From contig JAHRWA010000044.1 of NCBI GenBank assembly GCA_019090455.1, positions 144,698 through 208,697 on the forward strand: a stretch of DNA of 64,000 nt, given 5' to 3'. Source of the stretch: Pseudomonadales bacterium. Its GTDB lineage: Bacteria > Pseudomonadota > Gammaproteobacteria > Pseudomonadales > DC-out160. Positions 1 to 8,503 of the stretch are shown here, piece by piece. Within the stretch, counting starts at the first letter, position 1. Every line of letters starts with the position of its first letter. The notes under the pieces were generated by a model. The model saw only the letters and a program-made list of their open reading frames with translations, did no database searches and was not told where the DNA came from. The position numbers and the translations under genes were made by a program.

Positions 1-5
1 CACCT

Positions 6-491
6 TCATTCGTCTACCCAATATATTATTCGTTCTTCCCAATCATCCTCACTCACATCCTTTTCTGATATCACTCTGCCTCGAATTGAAATGCCAGCGT
101 TGAAAACACTGCTAACATCGTTAGTCAACAAGGGGTGCCATGAGGGCAGATCGCCAGTATCGTGTAATATTTTATAGGAGCACGAAGGAGGTAACCAATG
201 AAAGCGATCGATATCTTCCACCTCTAACTTAACGCACTGTGGCACCAAAACTAAGCGATTCTGGTACTCGGTGCATTGGCAACTCTTCTCATCAAAATAT
301 TGACAAACCACATCGGTGTAGTGGACATCCCCAGTTTCCTCATCTTCTAACTTATGAAGACAACAACGCCCGCAGCCATCACAAATTGACTCGCATTCTG
401 CTGGAGTCATTTCATTCATAGCTTTATTTTTCCAAAACTGATTTTTATTCAACGTTAATATACTCAAGACTGGATTGTCTTTAGGACTCAC
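6..491 (-). CDS. ycgN: YcgN family cysteine-cluster protein (UPF0260)
   Basis: A small cytosolic protein of the YkgJ/YcgN cysteine-cluster type; the family probably binds a metal or Fe-S centre, but its reaction is unknown. A dense cluster CDGCGRCCLHK lies at residues 37-47, with more cysteines around 63-86, and the family's WLPxxCxY and WHPLL blocks follow. At 161 aa it is slightly longer than the E. coli protein (about 150 aa). The start is a GTG overlapping the end of ycgL by 11 nt, with no clear Shine-Dalgarno; the FWKNK segment that matches the family lies downstream of it, so a later start at the internal Met (residue 25) would cut family sequence. Last gene of the dnaX-to-ycgN minus-strand run. 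Family certain, role unknown. Confidence 0.9.
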   Translation of the reverse strand: MSPKDNPVLSILTLNKNQFWKNKAMNEMTPAECESICDGCGRCCLHKLEDEETGDVHYTDVVCQYFDEKSCQCTEYQNRLVLVPQCVKLEVEDIDRFHWLPPSCSYKILHDTGDLPSWHPLLTNDVSSVFNAGISIRGRVISEKDVSEDDWEERIIYWVDE

Positions 492-780
492 TTTTTTTCT
501 TTTGATTCTCTAGATGCAGCTTTAACAAGTCCTCTTTGGGAGGAGGCATTTGCAGATAGAAACCATGACTGCTTAACTCCGATATCACCTTCGAAATATC
601 AGCCCGAGATAGGTTTCTGCTCTCTTTTAAGACTAAATCCATGACATGTTTCGGTTTACCAAACATAGAAATCAAAGGAGCCGGAACACTTTTAAGCCCC
701 TTATCCTTAGGCACGTAAAGATACATACCGTCTTCTTTGGTACTTTTATAGACCGAGCACAAATTCAGATAACTTTTCAT
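481..780 (-). CDS. ycgL: YcgL domain protein
   Basis: A 99-aa protein consisting almost entirely of the YcgL domain, a small alpha/beta fold found in gammaproteobacteria with no established biochemical role. Recognisable family features are the early VYKS segment, YLYVP around residue 20, the FGKP turn near residue 41 and the GFYLQMPPP block near residue 73. It lies between rnd and ycgN, the usual neighbourhood in Pseudomonas-like genomes. The ATG start is 28 nt downstream of the rnd stop; a heptanucleotide repeat lies in and next to this spacer. The charged C-terminal tail is lysine-rich. Co-transcription with rnd is inferred from spacing. Confidence 0.92.
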   Translation of the reverse strand: MKSYLNLCSVYKSTKEDGMYLYVPKDKGLKSVPAPLISMFGKPKHVMDLVLKESRNLSRADISKVISELSSHGFYLQMPPPKEDLLKLHLENQKKKSES

Positions 781-794
781 TTCGCATTGCTCAT

Positions 795-822
795 TTACTG
801 ATTACTGATTACTGATTACTGA
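795..822. repeat. 7-bp tandem repeat, four perfect copies
   Basis: TTACTGA occurs four times head to tail at 795-801, 802-808, 809-815 and 816-822. The array straddles the rnd stop codon (809-811) and runs into the rnd-ycgL spacer. Read on the coding strand the unit is TCAGTAA, which contains a stop in every frame within three copies, so changes in copy number would alter only the last residues of RNase D and the distance to ycgL. Confidence 0.95.
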
Positions 823-1981
823 TAGACAATGATTTTAATTCGCCCTGGTGTGCATCCAGTATTTCAAGAAGAGGCTTCAAAATAAATTGAGATCGCCAAC
901 CCGAAAATTCCGGCGCAAGCTGAATCGCATCGCCACTGCCACTGGATTGCACATAGCTATCCATCAAAGACACTAATAGTTTCTTCCGACAGAGTATCTC
1001 AGGAGGCAAGTCCATTTTTTCAGCACACCTTCTAATCTCGGCTTTCAGCTTTTTCGCCAAGGAAGGGACTGCTCTTAATATCGGTTGCGACACAAGAGTA
1101 GGCCAGGATTCTTTCTCTACCTCATCCGATTGATTGACTAAATCCAAAATCAAATCACCGTACTGGCGCATAATTCCCGGTTTAAAACCCTGAATCTTTG
1201 ACAACTGCGCCGTAGTCCTAGGTTGATGGCATGCCACTTCCCACAACAGCGTATCACTAACCAAAAAACTGCGGGGCGTATCGATACGGCGTATTTCCAT
1301 CTCACGCCACTCCGTTATCGCTTTTAATATCACTAATTTTTGGGGGTTTAGTTTCCAGGCATTACCCACTTGGCGATAGTAAATATCAGCAGCAATTGTT
1401 TTTCGTTCATTGAATGCTAAACGATTGCAGTCTTCCTTCACCCAATCGAGTCTTTCGGTTTTTTCAAGTCGACTTTTTAGTTCTTGATATATTTCCTCTA
1501 AATAGAGTACATCCAATGCCGCATACTCTAGCTGGTCCGCTGAAAGAGGCCGCCGCAACCAATCCGATCGCGTTTGGTGCTTAGCAATATCAATATCCAA
1601 GATATCTTTCACTAATGCCTGATATCCAATTTGAGGACGAAATCCGGCATACGTAGCGGCAAGCTGTGTATCGAACAAGGGTTCAGGTACCTCACCACAC
1701 AGCCGGTGTAATAATTCAAGATCTTCGCCGCAAGCATGTATTAATTTTAACGACGTCTTATCCAGCAACATAGCCCCATAACTTTCTATGGGAACCGCTA
1801 TTGGATCAATGAGCGCGACCTGTCCTTTTACCGCAAACTGAATTAACCCCGGCTTGGCATAAAAGGTCCGACTTCTTTCAAACTCGGTATCTACCGCAAT
1901 GATCTCACTCCCACTATAGGTAGAAGAAAATTGCTCTGCTGACGAATGGGTATCGATATATTGGGTTTCTAATTTGCTCAT
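809..1981 (-). CDS. rnd: ribonuclease D
   Basis: RNase D, a 3'-to-5' exoribonuclease that trims tRNA precursors and other structured RNAs in the cytosol. The N-terminal DEDD exonuclease domain shows motif I DTEFERSRTFY (D31, E33), motif II in HACGEDLELLH around residue 85, and motif III with the DVLYLEEIY helix around residue 157. Two HRDC-type helical domains follow (about 205-290 and 300-375), giving the usual length of the family. The ATG overlaps the recR stop as TAATG, indicating translational coupling. The last four residues are encoded by a TTACTGA heptamer repeat, so the extreme C-terminus is probably not functionally constrained. Confidence 0.96.
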   Translation of the reverse strand: MSKLETQYIDTHSSAEQFSSTYSGSEIIAVDTEFERSRTFYAKPGLIQFAVKGQVALIDPIAVPIESYGAMLLDKTSLKLIHACGEDLELLHRLCGEVPEPLFDTQLAATYAGFRPQIGYQALVKDILDIDIAKHQTRSDWLRRPLSADQLEYAALDVLYLEEIYQELKSRLEKTERLDWVKEDCNRLAFNERKTIAADIYYRQVGNAWKLNPQKLVILKAITEWREMEIRRIDTPRSFLVSDTLLWEVACHQPRTTAQLSKIQGFKPGIMRQYGDLILDLVNQSDEVEKESWPTLVSQPILRAVPSLAKKLKAEIRRCAEKMDLPPEILCRKKLLVSLMDSYVQSSGSGDAIQLAPEFSGWRSQFILKPLLEILDAHQGELKSLSISNQ

Positions 1982-2616
1982 TATTCTGAGATCTTCTTTC
2001 GGCCAGATAAGGCATGGGCTAAAGTACCGCTATCCACAGTTTCGATCTCTCCCCCCAACGGCACACCGTGGGCGATACGAGTGACCTCCACTGGCGTTAC
2101 ATTTTGTTCAGCGTTCATAAACTTAAATCCTCCACTAATAGCCTCGACAATGTAATGCGCTGTGGCATCACCTTCCACAGTCGGATTAGTTGCAAGTATG
2201 ACTTCTTTGATATTACCTTGCTTAACCCGCTCAACAAGTCGCTCTATACCCAAGTCATCAGGTCCAATGCCATCTAGCGGAGATAGGTGGCCCATTAACA
2301 CAAAATAAAGGCCTCGGTAGCCGCCAGTTTGCTCGAATGCAATAACATCAATTGGGCTCTCGACCACGCATAATTGGCCGCTATCTCTTGAGGTGTTTAA
2401 ACATATCTCACAGCTCTCTTGTTCCGCAAAATTGCGACAGATTCGGCAGTGTTTAACCTCTTCCATTGCTAGGGCAAGGGTCTTGGACAATGACATTCCT
2501 CCGCTTCGGTTTCTTTCAAGGAGGTGTAGCGCCATTCTTTGAGCCGACTTTGGGCCGACACCGGGCAAACAACGAAATGCTTCAATTAATTGGGATATTC
2601 GAGGACTTAAGGACAT
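1981..2616 (-). CDS. recR: recombination mediator RecR
   Basis: RecR works with RecF and RecO to load RecA on gapped DNA. All expected modules are visible in 211 aa: a helix-hairpin-helix region with [13 protein letters not shown] near residue 17, a C4 zinc finger (CRICRNF...CEIC, about residues 57-72), a Toprim domain starting [19 protein letters not shown], and the C-terminal [19 protein letters not shown]alker B-like region. It sits 15 nt downstream of ybaB and its stop overlaps the rnd ATG. dnaX-ybaB-recR is one of the most conserved gene trios in bacteria. Confidence 0.97.
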   Translation of the reverse strand: MSLSPRISQLIEAFRCLPGVGPKSAQRMALHLLERNRSGGMSLSKTLALAMEEVKHCRICRNFAEQESCEICLNTSRDSGQLCVVESPIDVIAFEQTGGYRGLYFVLMGHLSPLDGIGPDDLGIERLVERVKQGNIKEVILATNPTVEGDATAHYIVEAISGGFKFMNAEQNVTPVEVTRIAHGVPLGGEIETVDSGTLAHALSGRKKISE

Positions 2617-2631
2617 TTAGTTTCACACCTA

Positions 2632-2955
2632 CTAGAACGGCATCTTAAAACCAGGTGGAATCGGAAACCCTGAAGTGATGGACGAGACCTTCTCCTTATT
2701 AAATTCATCTACTTTTCGCACCGCATCGTTAACGGCTGCGGCTAACAAATCCTCTACAACTTCTTTATTTTCACTCAATAATGTCGAATCAATATCGACT
2801 TTCTTAACGTCATGACGGCCAGTCATAATGACGCGGACCAAACCAGCTCCCGATTCACCAGTGACTTCTGCGAGTGCCAGCTCTTCTTGCACTTTTTGCA
2901 TTTGTTCTTGTACTTTTTTAGCTTGCGACATTATGTCGCCTATGGAATCTTTCAT
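2632..2955 (-). CDS. ybaB: YbaB/EbfC family nucleoid-associated protein
   Basis: Small dimeric DNA-binding protein (107 aa) of the YbaB/EbfC family, associated with the nucleoid. The N-terminal amphipathic helix includes [16 protein letters not shown], followed by the family signature [21 protein letters not shown] and the C-terminal [12 protein letters not shown] tail. It lies between dnaX and recR, 65 nt after the dnaX stop. The charged, helix-rich composition and length are typical. Regulation is presumably with dnaX and recR; no separate promoter was seen. Confidence 0.95.
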   Translation of the reverse strand: MKDSIGDIMSQAKKVQEQMQKVQEELALAEVTGESGAGLVRVIMTGRHDVKKVDIDSTLLSENKEVVEDLLAAAVNDAVRKVDEFNKEKVSSITSGFPIPPGFKMPF

Positions 2956-3020
2956 GAGTCACCTCTGTACTACTATTTATTCTGCTATTTTAAACAAGTT
3001 TAACCTATAACGCCTAAACG

Positions 3021-5003
3021 CTAAAATTTAGGCGTTATAGATTCTGGATCTATTACTGCTTGAAAACGTTGCTGCAACGACTGCACTACCGGATCAGCGT
3101 GCAATATTTCGGTTGCTTTCTCACAGTTTTGCAATCGAATTTCTTCCGCCCATTGGTCCGGTGTTTTCTGCTTTGGAGCGCTCACTTGAACAGCCAATGT
3201 CACCGCTTTATTAAAATGCGCAGCTAACGCATTTTGTAATTTTTGAATTCGTTCATTGTTAACTAATGCTTCATGACGAATATCTAATGTAAATTCGAAG
3301 TGCCAATCGCTTCGTGTCTCTAGAGCACAATTTCGGGCCATATTTAACGTATTACCTGCTATATCAAGCTGCCCGACCAACTGAAACCATTCATCATCTA
3401 TGACCAAACCCTCCTCGGGCTTGGCGTCAGCTAACACTGATTTGGTAGCGAGGGCCTCTGTATTTTTTGGAGGCTGAACTAATTCAACAACAGTATCTCG
3501 ACCTTTTTTTTCTGCATAAACTTCTTCCTTGAAGACCTCCTCTTCGCTCACCTTGGCCAATACTGGCTCAGCAACATCCGAGGAAGATACTGAAGAGAGG
3601 GGGACTGAAGCCAGATTTATTGCTGCATTTTTTTCTATTCTCGCAGGTTCAACTATTCTTGCAGGTTCAACTATTCTCGCAGGTTCAGCTAATTCTCGAT
3701 TTTCGACGACGCGAGACAATAATGCTCTGGCAGGTTGATTATTCTCACTAGCGACACTATTTGCCGCTTGTTCCAAAGTCACTGGGCTAGCAGCAGGTGG
3801 GAATTGAGAACGAAAGGTCCCTTCTCCTCCTGCCTTTAACTGACCTGGAGGTCGTCGTACCTGTGGGGGTGAACTCGCTTGTTCAGACTTATCACCAAGC
3901 CCCTTAGCAGGAGGAGTGCCACCAGGTTTAAACAGCATCATTCTCAACAACACCATTTCCAATCCTGCTCTTCCATCAGGACTTAGAGGTAAATCTTTAC
4001 GCCCAATCAATGCAATTTGATAATAGAGTTGGACATCTTCTGCAGTCATCTCCCCTGCCAATTGCGTAATGACTTCATCATCACCAAGACTATCATCGAC
4101 GAGTTGGGGCAGGGCTTGTTTAATTGCTACACGGTGTAGCAGCGCCAATAATTCCGCTAATAGTCCCGGGTAATCAGGTGCATAGTTTGAAGCCTCGCCC
4201 ACAACATCTAACGCTGCTTTAACATTACCGTTCGCAATAGCAGTGATTAATTGCAACACGTATGTGCGATCGATGCTGCCAAGCATCAACCTCACATCTT
4301 CGGTAGTCAGCCTACCATTACCATAAGCAATAGCTTGATCGGTTAGACTCATTGCATCTCGAACACTACCATCTGCTGCTCGGCCAATTTCCCAAAGAGA
4401 CGCCTTTTCGAATTCAATCTCCTCTTGCGACAAAATATGACTCAAATGCTCTACGATACGTTGAGGCGGCATATTCTTAAGGCTAAATTGCAAACATCGG
4501 GATAATATGGTCGCGGGTAATTTTTGAGGGTCCGTTGTCGCCAACAGGAATTTCACATGGGGGGGTGGCTCTTCGAGGGTTTTAAGCAAAGCGTTAAAAC
4601 TATGCGTCGATAGCATGTGCACTTCATCAATAAGATAGACTTTGTAACGCCCACTGGTGGGTGCATACTGTACGTTTTCCAACAGCTCTCGAGTATCTTC
4701 AACCTTTGTTCTTGACGCTGCATCAACCTCGATAAGATCAACGAAGCGACCTTCATCCATTTCTTTACAGGTTCCGCATTGTCCGCATGGCACAGAGCTA
4801 ACACCAGCCTCACAATTGAGACATTTAGACAGGATTCTCGCGATAGTCGTTTTACCGACACCACGAGTACCAGTAAATAAATAAGCGTGGTGTAATCGGT
4901 CATTATCAAGCGCATTGATTAATGTTCGAAGGACATGCTCTTGCCCAATCATTTCCCTGAAGGTCTTTGGACGCCATTTTCTCGCTAATACTTGGTATGC
5001 CAT
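3021..5003 (-). CDS. dnaX: DNA polymerase III subunit gamma/tau
   Basis: ATPase of the clamp loader (DnaX complex). The reading frame is open from a TTG at 5015, but family alignment (MAYQVLARKWRP) puts the start at the ATG at 5003, giving 660 aa. Walker A GTRGVGKTTIAR, a four-cysteine zinc module (CLNCEAG...CGQCGTC), DEVH box LIDEVHMLS and sensor 1 region SRCLQF define domains I-II; domain III ends near residue 365. A low-complexity linker (about 370-535) contains three EPARIV hexapeptides, and the domain V region that binds the polymerase alpha subunit follows from about 540. An A8 run at codons 498-500 is a likely frameshift site that would give a shorter gamma form. First gene of a minus-strand run with ybaB-recR-rnd. 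Confidence 0.97.
   Translation of the reverse strand: MAYQVLARKWRPKTFREMIGQEHVLRTLINALDNDRLHHAYLFTGTRGVGKTTIARILSKCLNCEAGVSSVPCGQCGTCKEMDEGRFVDLIEVDAASRTKVEDTRELLENVQYAPTSGRYKVYLIDEVHMLSTHSFNALLKTLEEPPPHVKFLLATTDPQKLPATILSRCLQFSLKNMPPQRIVEHLSHILSQEEIEFEKASLWEIGRAADGSVRDAMSLTDQAIAYGNGRLTTEDVRLMLGSIDRTYVLQLITAIANGNVKAALDVVGEASNYAPDYPGLLAELLALLHRVAIKQALPQLVDDSLGDDEVITQLAGEMTAEDVQLYYQIALIGRKDLPLSPDGRAGLEMVLLRMMLFKPGGTPPAKGLGDKSEQASSPPQVRRPPGQLKAGGEGTFRSQFPPAASPVTLEQAANSVASENNQPARALLSRVVENRELAEPARIVEPARIVEPARIEKNAAINLASVPLSSVSSSDVAEPVLAKVSEEEVFKEEVYAEKKGRDTVVELVQPPKNTEALATKSVLADAKPEEGLVIDDEWFQLVGQLDIAGNTLNMARNCALETRSDWHFEFTLDIRHEALVNNERIQKLQNALAAHFNKAVTLAVQVSAPKQKTPDQWAEEIRLQNCEKATEILHADPVVQSLQQRFQAVIDPESITPKF
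3504..3511 (-). other. A8 slippage site in dnaX, candidate gamma-subunit switch
   Basis: On the coding strand codons 498-500 read GAA AAA AAA followed by GGT, an A8 run that fits the slippery heptamer A AAA AAA. A shift to -1 gives AGG TCG AGA TAC TGT TGT TGA, a stop after six codons; a shift to +1 also stops, after seven codons (TAG). Either outcome ends the protein at about 506-507 aa inside the linker, without the alpha-binding domain V, which is what gamma is. Purine-rich AAGGA lies 14 nt upstream of the run. The sequence shows the site and stops; that slippage happens is inference from E. coli and Thermus dnaX. Confidence 0.6.
3637..3690. repeat. 18-bp in-frame tandem repeat in dnaX (x3)
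   Basis: Three copies of an 18-bp unit (3637-3654, 3655-3672, 3673-3690) differ at only one or two positions and encode the hexapeptide EPARIV repeated three times in the tau linker. The repeat keeps frame, so copy-number change would alter only linker length. Confidence 0.93.
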
Positions 5004-5169
5004 TGCACCGTCCAACTTAATTCATACAAATAAGGGGATAAACAGGGGGGCTTATCAATGACTTACTATGGTAGCGAAACTCTCCGGCAATAACACGTTT
5101 AAGAGCAAAATGTTAAGAGAAATTTCTAAGGGGGAAGCACGAGTAGAAAAGTACTGGGAAAAAATGGAG

Positions 5170-5286
5170 GCGACCCCATCAGCCACACCTCGGCACACGA
5201 ATCAGTTGTTACCGTTGCTCCCTTCCGGGCCTGGCGGAGTTCACAGCCTATCGTTGCGAAGGGACCGACAGAGTCACCATTGTCGC
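5170..5286 (-). ncRNA. ffs: signal recognition particle 4.5S RNA
   Basis: The RNA that binds Ffh to form the bacterial signal recognition particle. On the minus strand the conserved apical domain reads CAGGCCCGGAAGGGAGCA, with the GGAA tetraloop and the asymmetric internal loop bound by Ffh, flanked by complementary arms that fold into one long hairpin. The 5' end GCGAC (from 5286) pairs with GTCGC near 5171. A T6 stretch follows the 3' end about 5 nt later, consistent with termination. It lies about 170 nt upstream of dnaX on the same strand. Ends are estimated from pairing and could be off by a few bases. Confidence 0.93.
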
Positions 5287-5719
5287 TCTCATCTGAGGCG
5301 TCGAATTCTCGCGCAATTCTATTGGGAAATCAAGCGTTAAGATGCCTAGATCTCATAAATTAAACTGAGATATATTCTCTGGCAGTTTTTTATTCTCACA
5401 CGTAACCTCAAACCCATTAAGTATCTAACTTAACAGCGCGCTAGTAACATCCTGTAGGCATAATGTTACCCATCTGTAACGCTTCCTTAAATTCTGTAAA
5501 AAATATTTTTATTTCTCTAATAACACTCACTCTAAACATCTGAATTATTAGCCAAATTGACTAAGAACCAACGTTGAATTTGAAAAAAATCACGACTTGC
5601 CCCGAGGCCTCTGACTCTGACAGATATATTCCTCATAGTATCAACAATATGCTAGATTACCGCCTTTAGAGTCTTCCTTATAATCAAAAACTAATATTAT
5701 TTATCACCAGCAATACCTC
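5287..5719. other. intergenic region between ffs and the HD-GYP gene
   Basis: 433 bp without a convincing gene. It holds the ffs promoter side on the left. On the right there is a perfect -10 hexamer TATAAT at 5679-5684, 35 nt before the ATG of the HD-GYP gene, with only a weak -35 (TTACCG) at 16-bp spacing. A 7-bp inverted repeat at 5444-5469 is listed separately. Nothing else recognised. Confidence 0.5.
5444..5469. promoter_or_regulatory. 7-bp inverted repeat, possible operator
   Basis: GTAACAT at 5444-5450 and its exact complement ATGTTAC at 5463-5469 are separated by 12 nt; a further GTAAC occurs shortly after. The spacing suits a dimeric regulator as well as a weak hairpin. No T-run follows, so a terminator is unlikely. 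The target protein is unknown. Confidence 0.35.
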
Positions 5720-7090
5720 ATGAAATCTAAAAACGTTCTAATTGAGACAGATAAGTTAAAAATCGGATTATTTATATCAGCATTAGATCGCCCCTGGTCT
5801 GACTCTGCATTGTTTAACCATGGGTTTTGGATAGAGGATGAAACACAAATTCAACATCTCCAAGAACTCTGCCACAGTGTCTTCGTTGATGTAGGACGTA
5901 GCCAAGCAAAATTTATGCTTAAAAAGTCGGTTATTCCAAACTTAGAGCTCGTTGACGATGAGCAATTCCACCTATCAAAAACAGATCAATATCAAAAAAA
6001 CCAACAGAACCAACAGAACCAACAAAAGCTTAAGCCCTCCTCTACACGCCAAAAATACCAACCCACCATGTCGCGTGAACGTGAGATGACAAACGCTCTC
6101 GCAGTTTATAATCAATTAACCTTAAGCCTTGACCAGGCATTAGCAGACACCACCGGCGGCGTTACAACAAACTTAACGGAATTAAAGACATTATCCAGCC
6201 AACTTGTCACATCAATCTATAACAACTCAGATGCGATTAATTTCATCAGTCGTATGGGCGCACCATTCATTAGTGTTCACAATTCAGCGATACGTGTTGC
6301 CATTTGGTCAGTGCTATTTGGCATTAATTTGGGGAAGAATAGAACCATATTGGAAGGGCTTGCACTAGCCGGACTACTCTGTAAAGTCGGTTACGCAAAA
6401 AGCACTCCTGAAGCTGAAATTAGCGATGATTTTATCAATAACAACGACGTGAACCGCCCCTTCTCACAAGACAGTCAAAAAGGACTTAATCGTAATATTA
6501 ATAAAAGTTTAGCCATACTAAAAAGCCAGGAAGCCATGGATTCTCTCGTTACACTATCCCTGACTAATCACCTGGAACGTCTCGATGGCAGCGGCTACCC
6601 TGGAAAACTAAAAGGAAAAAGGGTTTCAGTCTCTGCACAAATTATTGGAATATCAGAATACTACGAACGCTTAGTCAGCCCTGAATTGACTCAAAAAGCG
6701 TTATCACCTGCCAAAGCAATACGTTCTATGCAATCTTTACGCGACACCAAGTTTGCAGCCAAGGTGGTGGATCAGTTTATTCATATATTGGGACTATATC
6801 CAACAGGTAGCTTGGTCTTATTGAACACAAATGAAATTGCTATCGTGCAGGAACAAAAACCCAAACAAAAACTATCCCCCACTATTATCATTATTTCTAA
6901 TACATTAGGTGAACCAACGCTTGATCAACTTCGGTTAGATTTAGCTGCGACAACAGAATATTCAATCACAAGAAGCTTATCGGCAGATAGCATTCACTAC
7001 CACTTAAACAGTCAGGGATTAAACTCATCTCAATTCAATCAAAATGATTTAAATAAACCCTGGTGGCGCAAGCTCAGGCCTAAAAAATAG
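5720..7090 (+). CDS. degenerate HD-GYP domain protein with N-terminal DUF3391
   Basis: A 456-aa cytosolic protein related to c-di-GMP phosphodiesterases of the HD-GYP class. Residues 1-70 match the DUF3391 module often found at the N-terminus of this class; a Q/N-rich linker with QQN repeats follows near residue 94, and the HD-GYP domain spans about 170-350. The GYP loop is intact (DGSGYP, 289-294), but the metal-binding HD pair is Cys221-Lys222 in GLLCKVGYAK and the HHE motif reads HLE (284-286). Loss of these ligands argues against hydrolysis and for a binding or scaffolding role. It is a lone plus-strand gene between ffs and a convergent acyltransferase gene. No clear Shine-Dalgarno precedes the ATG. 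A second protein with the same kind of change is at 46853-47971. Confidence 0.85.
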   Translation: MKSKNVLIETDKLKIGLFISALDRPWSDSALFNHGFWIEDETQIQHLQELCHSVFVDVGRSQAKFMLKKSVIPNLELVDDEQFHLSKTDQYQKNQQNQQNQQKLKPSSTRQKYQPTMSREREMTNALAVYNQLTLSLDQALADTTGGVTTNLTELKTLSSQLVTSIYNNSDAINFISRMGAPFISVHNSAIRVAIWSVLFGINLGKNRTILEGLALAGLLCKVGYAKSTPEAEISDDFINNNDVNRPFSQDSQKGLNRNINKSLAILKSQEAMDSLVTLSLTNHLERLDGSGYPGKLKGKRVSVSAQIIGISEYYERLVSPELTQKALSPAKAIRSMQSLRDTKFAAKVVDQFIHILGLYPTGSLVLLNTNEIAIVQEQKPKQKLSPTIIIISNTLGEPTLDQLRLDLAATTEYSITRSLSADSIHYHLNSQGLNSSQFNQNDLNKPWWRKLRPKK

Positions 7091-7183
7091 AGAACTCTCA
7101 ACGAGAATGAGGGCAACAAGAACACCTAGATAATCTATCCTAAAATCATCAACAGAGTTTAGTCCAACCAAGCCTAAGGAGGC

Positions 7184-8305
7184 TCAACCCATATCTTCAA
7201 ACGATTTCATCATGAACTGTTTAATCTGTCGAGCTCTGTCCTCAACTTTAAAACGCATCTTATTTTGTCTTAAGCGGTAAGTAGGCATAGTGTAGCTATC
7301 TGACGATAAACTTTTTTTATAGGCCATTTCACCCATCATAAAATCATATTTCTTGTATCCCAATGCCGCGTAATGATTTATCAACATAAGGTGACAGACT
7401 AAGCCGGGGCGATAGACGTTTTCAGGCCGATACACAAACCCGCATTGATTAAAATAAACCCCCTCGTCATCAACAAAGTTATAGAGATGACCAATAACGT
7501 TATTCCCCGCATAAACCGTGACTAAATCAACGCTGCCATTTGAACAATTATCCGATATGAGTCGTTGATGAAAGCGAGTAGCAAAATCAGAGATAGGGTA
7601 ATCGGGACCGTACTTTTGCTTTTGCCTTTTATGCAAGAGTAATTGTAGATTTAAAAAAGAAGTTCCAGCATCTTCTGGAGTTCTTGCAATTTCAATACGT
7701 AGGGGCCCATCTTGCTCATAGGCTTTTAGGGATCTTCGAATCTGGGATCGCTTATTCTTACTAAGCAAAGGCAATAAATCATTTTTAGAATCGCGAACTT
7801 GATCAAGATCGACGTAAAATGCTTTATTTTCATTTTCAATTCGGCAATGAAAATCCGTCAACTTAGCCGTAAAGTGTTCAATCTGAGTTGCGCAAAGAGA
7901 TCGCGCAACCATCTCATCCCAGCAATCCGTTTTTTGAAATATGCTCCTCCGATTATCGTCCTTGAATACCTGATCTATCAGAATACCATTATGCTCTATT
8001 GAAATAGCATCTTTGCTGGGATCTCCTGTGCCATTGAGATAGGCCCGTTTACTATAAATAAATTTACTATCGAATCCTTTGGTGAGGCCCAAAAAATAAC
8101 AAAATACAGGCTTACTTCGACATATACCAAAAACAAAAACCACCTTGTCCTGCTCGGACAAGCATTCAAGCCAGTTCCCCATCCACGCCCATGACAGATA
8201 ATAGGAATGAACGGCATTCTTTTCAATACCGAGCCATATTGATTTGGTTTGGTTGAACTCTAAGAAGGGATTTAATTGATGGAAAGATATGACGTCCTGT
8301 TCCAT
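7184..8305 (-). CDS. CelD/BcsL-like GNAT-fold acyltransferase
   Basis: A 373-aa protein of the GNAT-related superfamily that includes CelD, BcsL and FemAB-like enzymes, which transfer acyl or aminoacyl groups. The central block LSKNKRSQIRRSLKAYE (near residue 182) is typical of this superfamily, and the C-terminal half has the expected conserved elements: LVTVYAGNNVIGHLYNF, VYFNQCGFVYRP, and the YKKYDFMMGEMAYKKSLS ending that matches the family's substrate-binding segment. No signal peptide or membrane segment is seen. It converges with the HD-GYP gene and has no operon partner. The substrate cannot be read from sequence; exopolysaccharide or cell-surface acylation is a possibility only. Confidence 0.72.
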   Translation of the reverse strand: MEQDVISFHQLNPFLEFNQTKSIWLGIEKNAVHSYYLSWAWMGNWLECLSEQDKVVFVFGICRSKPVFCYFLGLTKGFDSKFIYSKRAYLNGTGDPSKDAISIEHNGILIDQVFKDDNRRSIFQKTDCWDEMVARSLCATQIEHFTAKLTDFHCRIENENKAFYVDLDQVRDSKNDLLPLLSKNKRSQIRRSLKAYEQDGPLRIEIARTPEDAGTSFLNLQLLLHKRQKQKYGPDYPISDFATRFHQRLISDNCSNGSVDLVTVYAGNNVIGHLYNFVDDEGVYFNQCGFVYRPENVYRPGLVCHLMLINHYAALGYKKYDFMMGEMAYKKSLSSDSYTMPTYRLRQNKMRFKVEDRARQIKQFMMKSFEDMG

Positions 8306-8471
8306 AACCTATTAAAACCACTTAAACAGATTTATCAGAAATTAAATACAAAAGTCACAACTCAACGATAAATGTTTGGCAAAAAGAGTTGGTGATATCA
8401 GTATGGCTCTTTTAAATGTTAGCAGCTAACACCAACCTAGAGCCAGGAAAATGTAGTTTCGCAAACATTTA

Positions 8472-8494
8472 GCTTCTTACTTCTAATAAGAAGC
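8472..8494 (-). terminator. hairpin downstream of the Rap1a-like gene
   Basis: GCTTCTTA (8472-8479) and TAAGAAGC (8487-8494) form a perfect 8-bp stem with a 7-nt loop, starting 9 nt after the stop codon of the minus-strand gene. The stem is AT-rich and the T-tract is poor, so it may be a weak terminator or a 3'-end stabilising hairpin. Confidence 0.45.
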
Positions 8495-8503
8495 AGCGCA
8501 AAC

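Noticed and set aside
3631..3637. second A-run (A7) in dnaX as a slippery site
   Set aside because: A -1 shift there does not reach a stop quickly and the following base makes a poor slippery heptamer; the A8 run at 3504-3511 is the better candidate.
5068..5340. 90-aa plus-strand ORF over ffs
   Set aside because: It is antisense to the 4.5S RNA gene, whose conserved apical loop explains the sequence.
8410..8440. GTTAGC-A-GCTAAC palindrome as a terminator
   Set aside because: A one-base centre cannot form a proper loop at full stem length and no T-tract follows.
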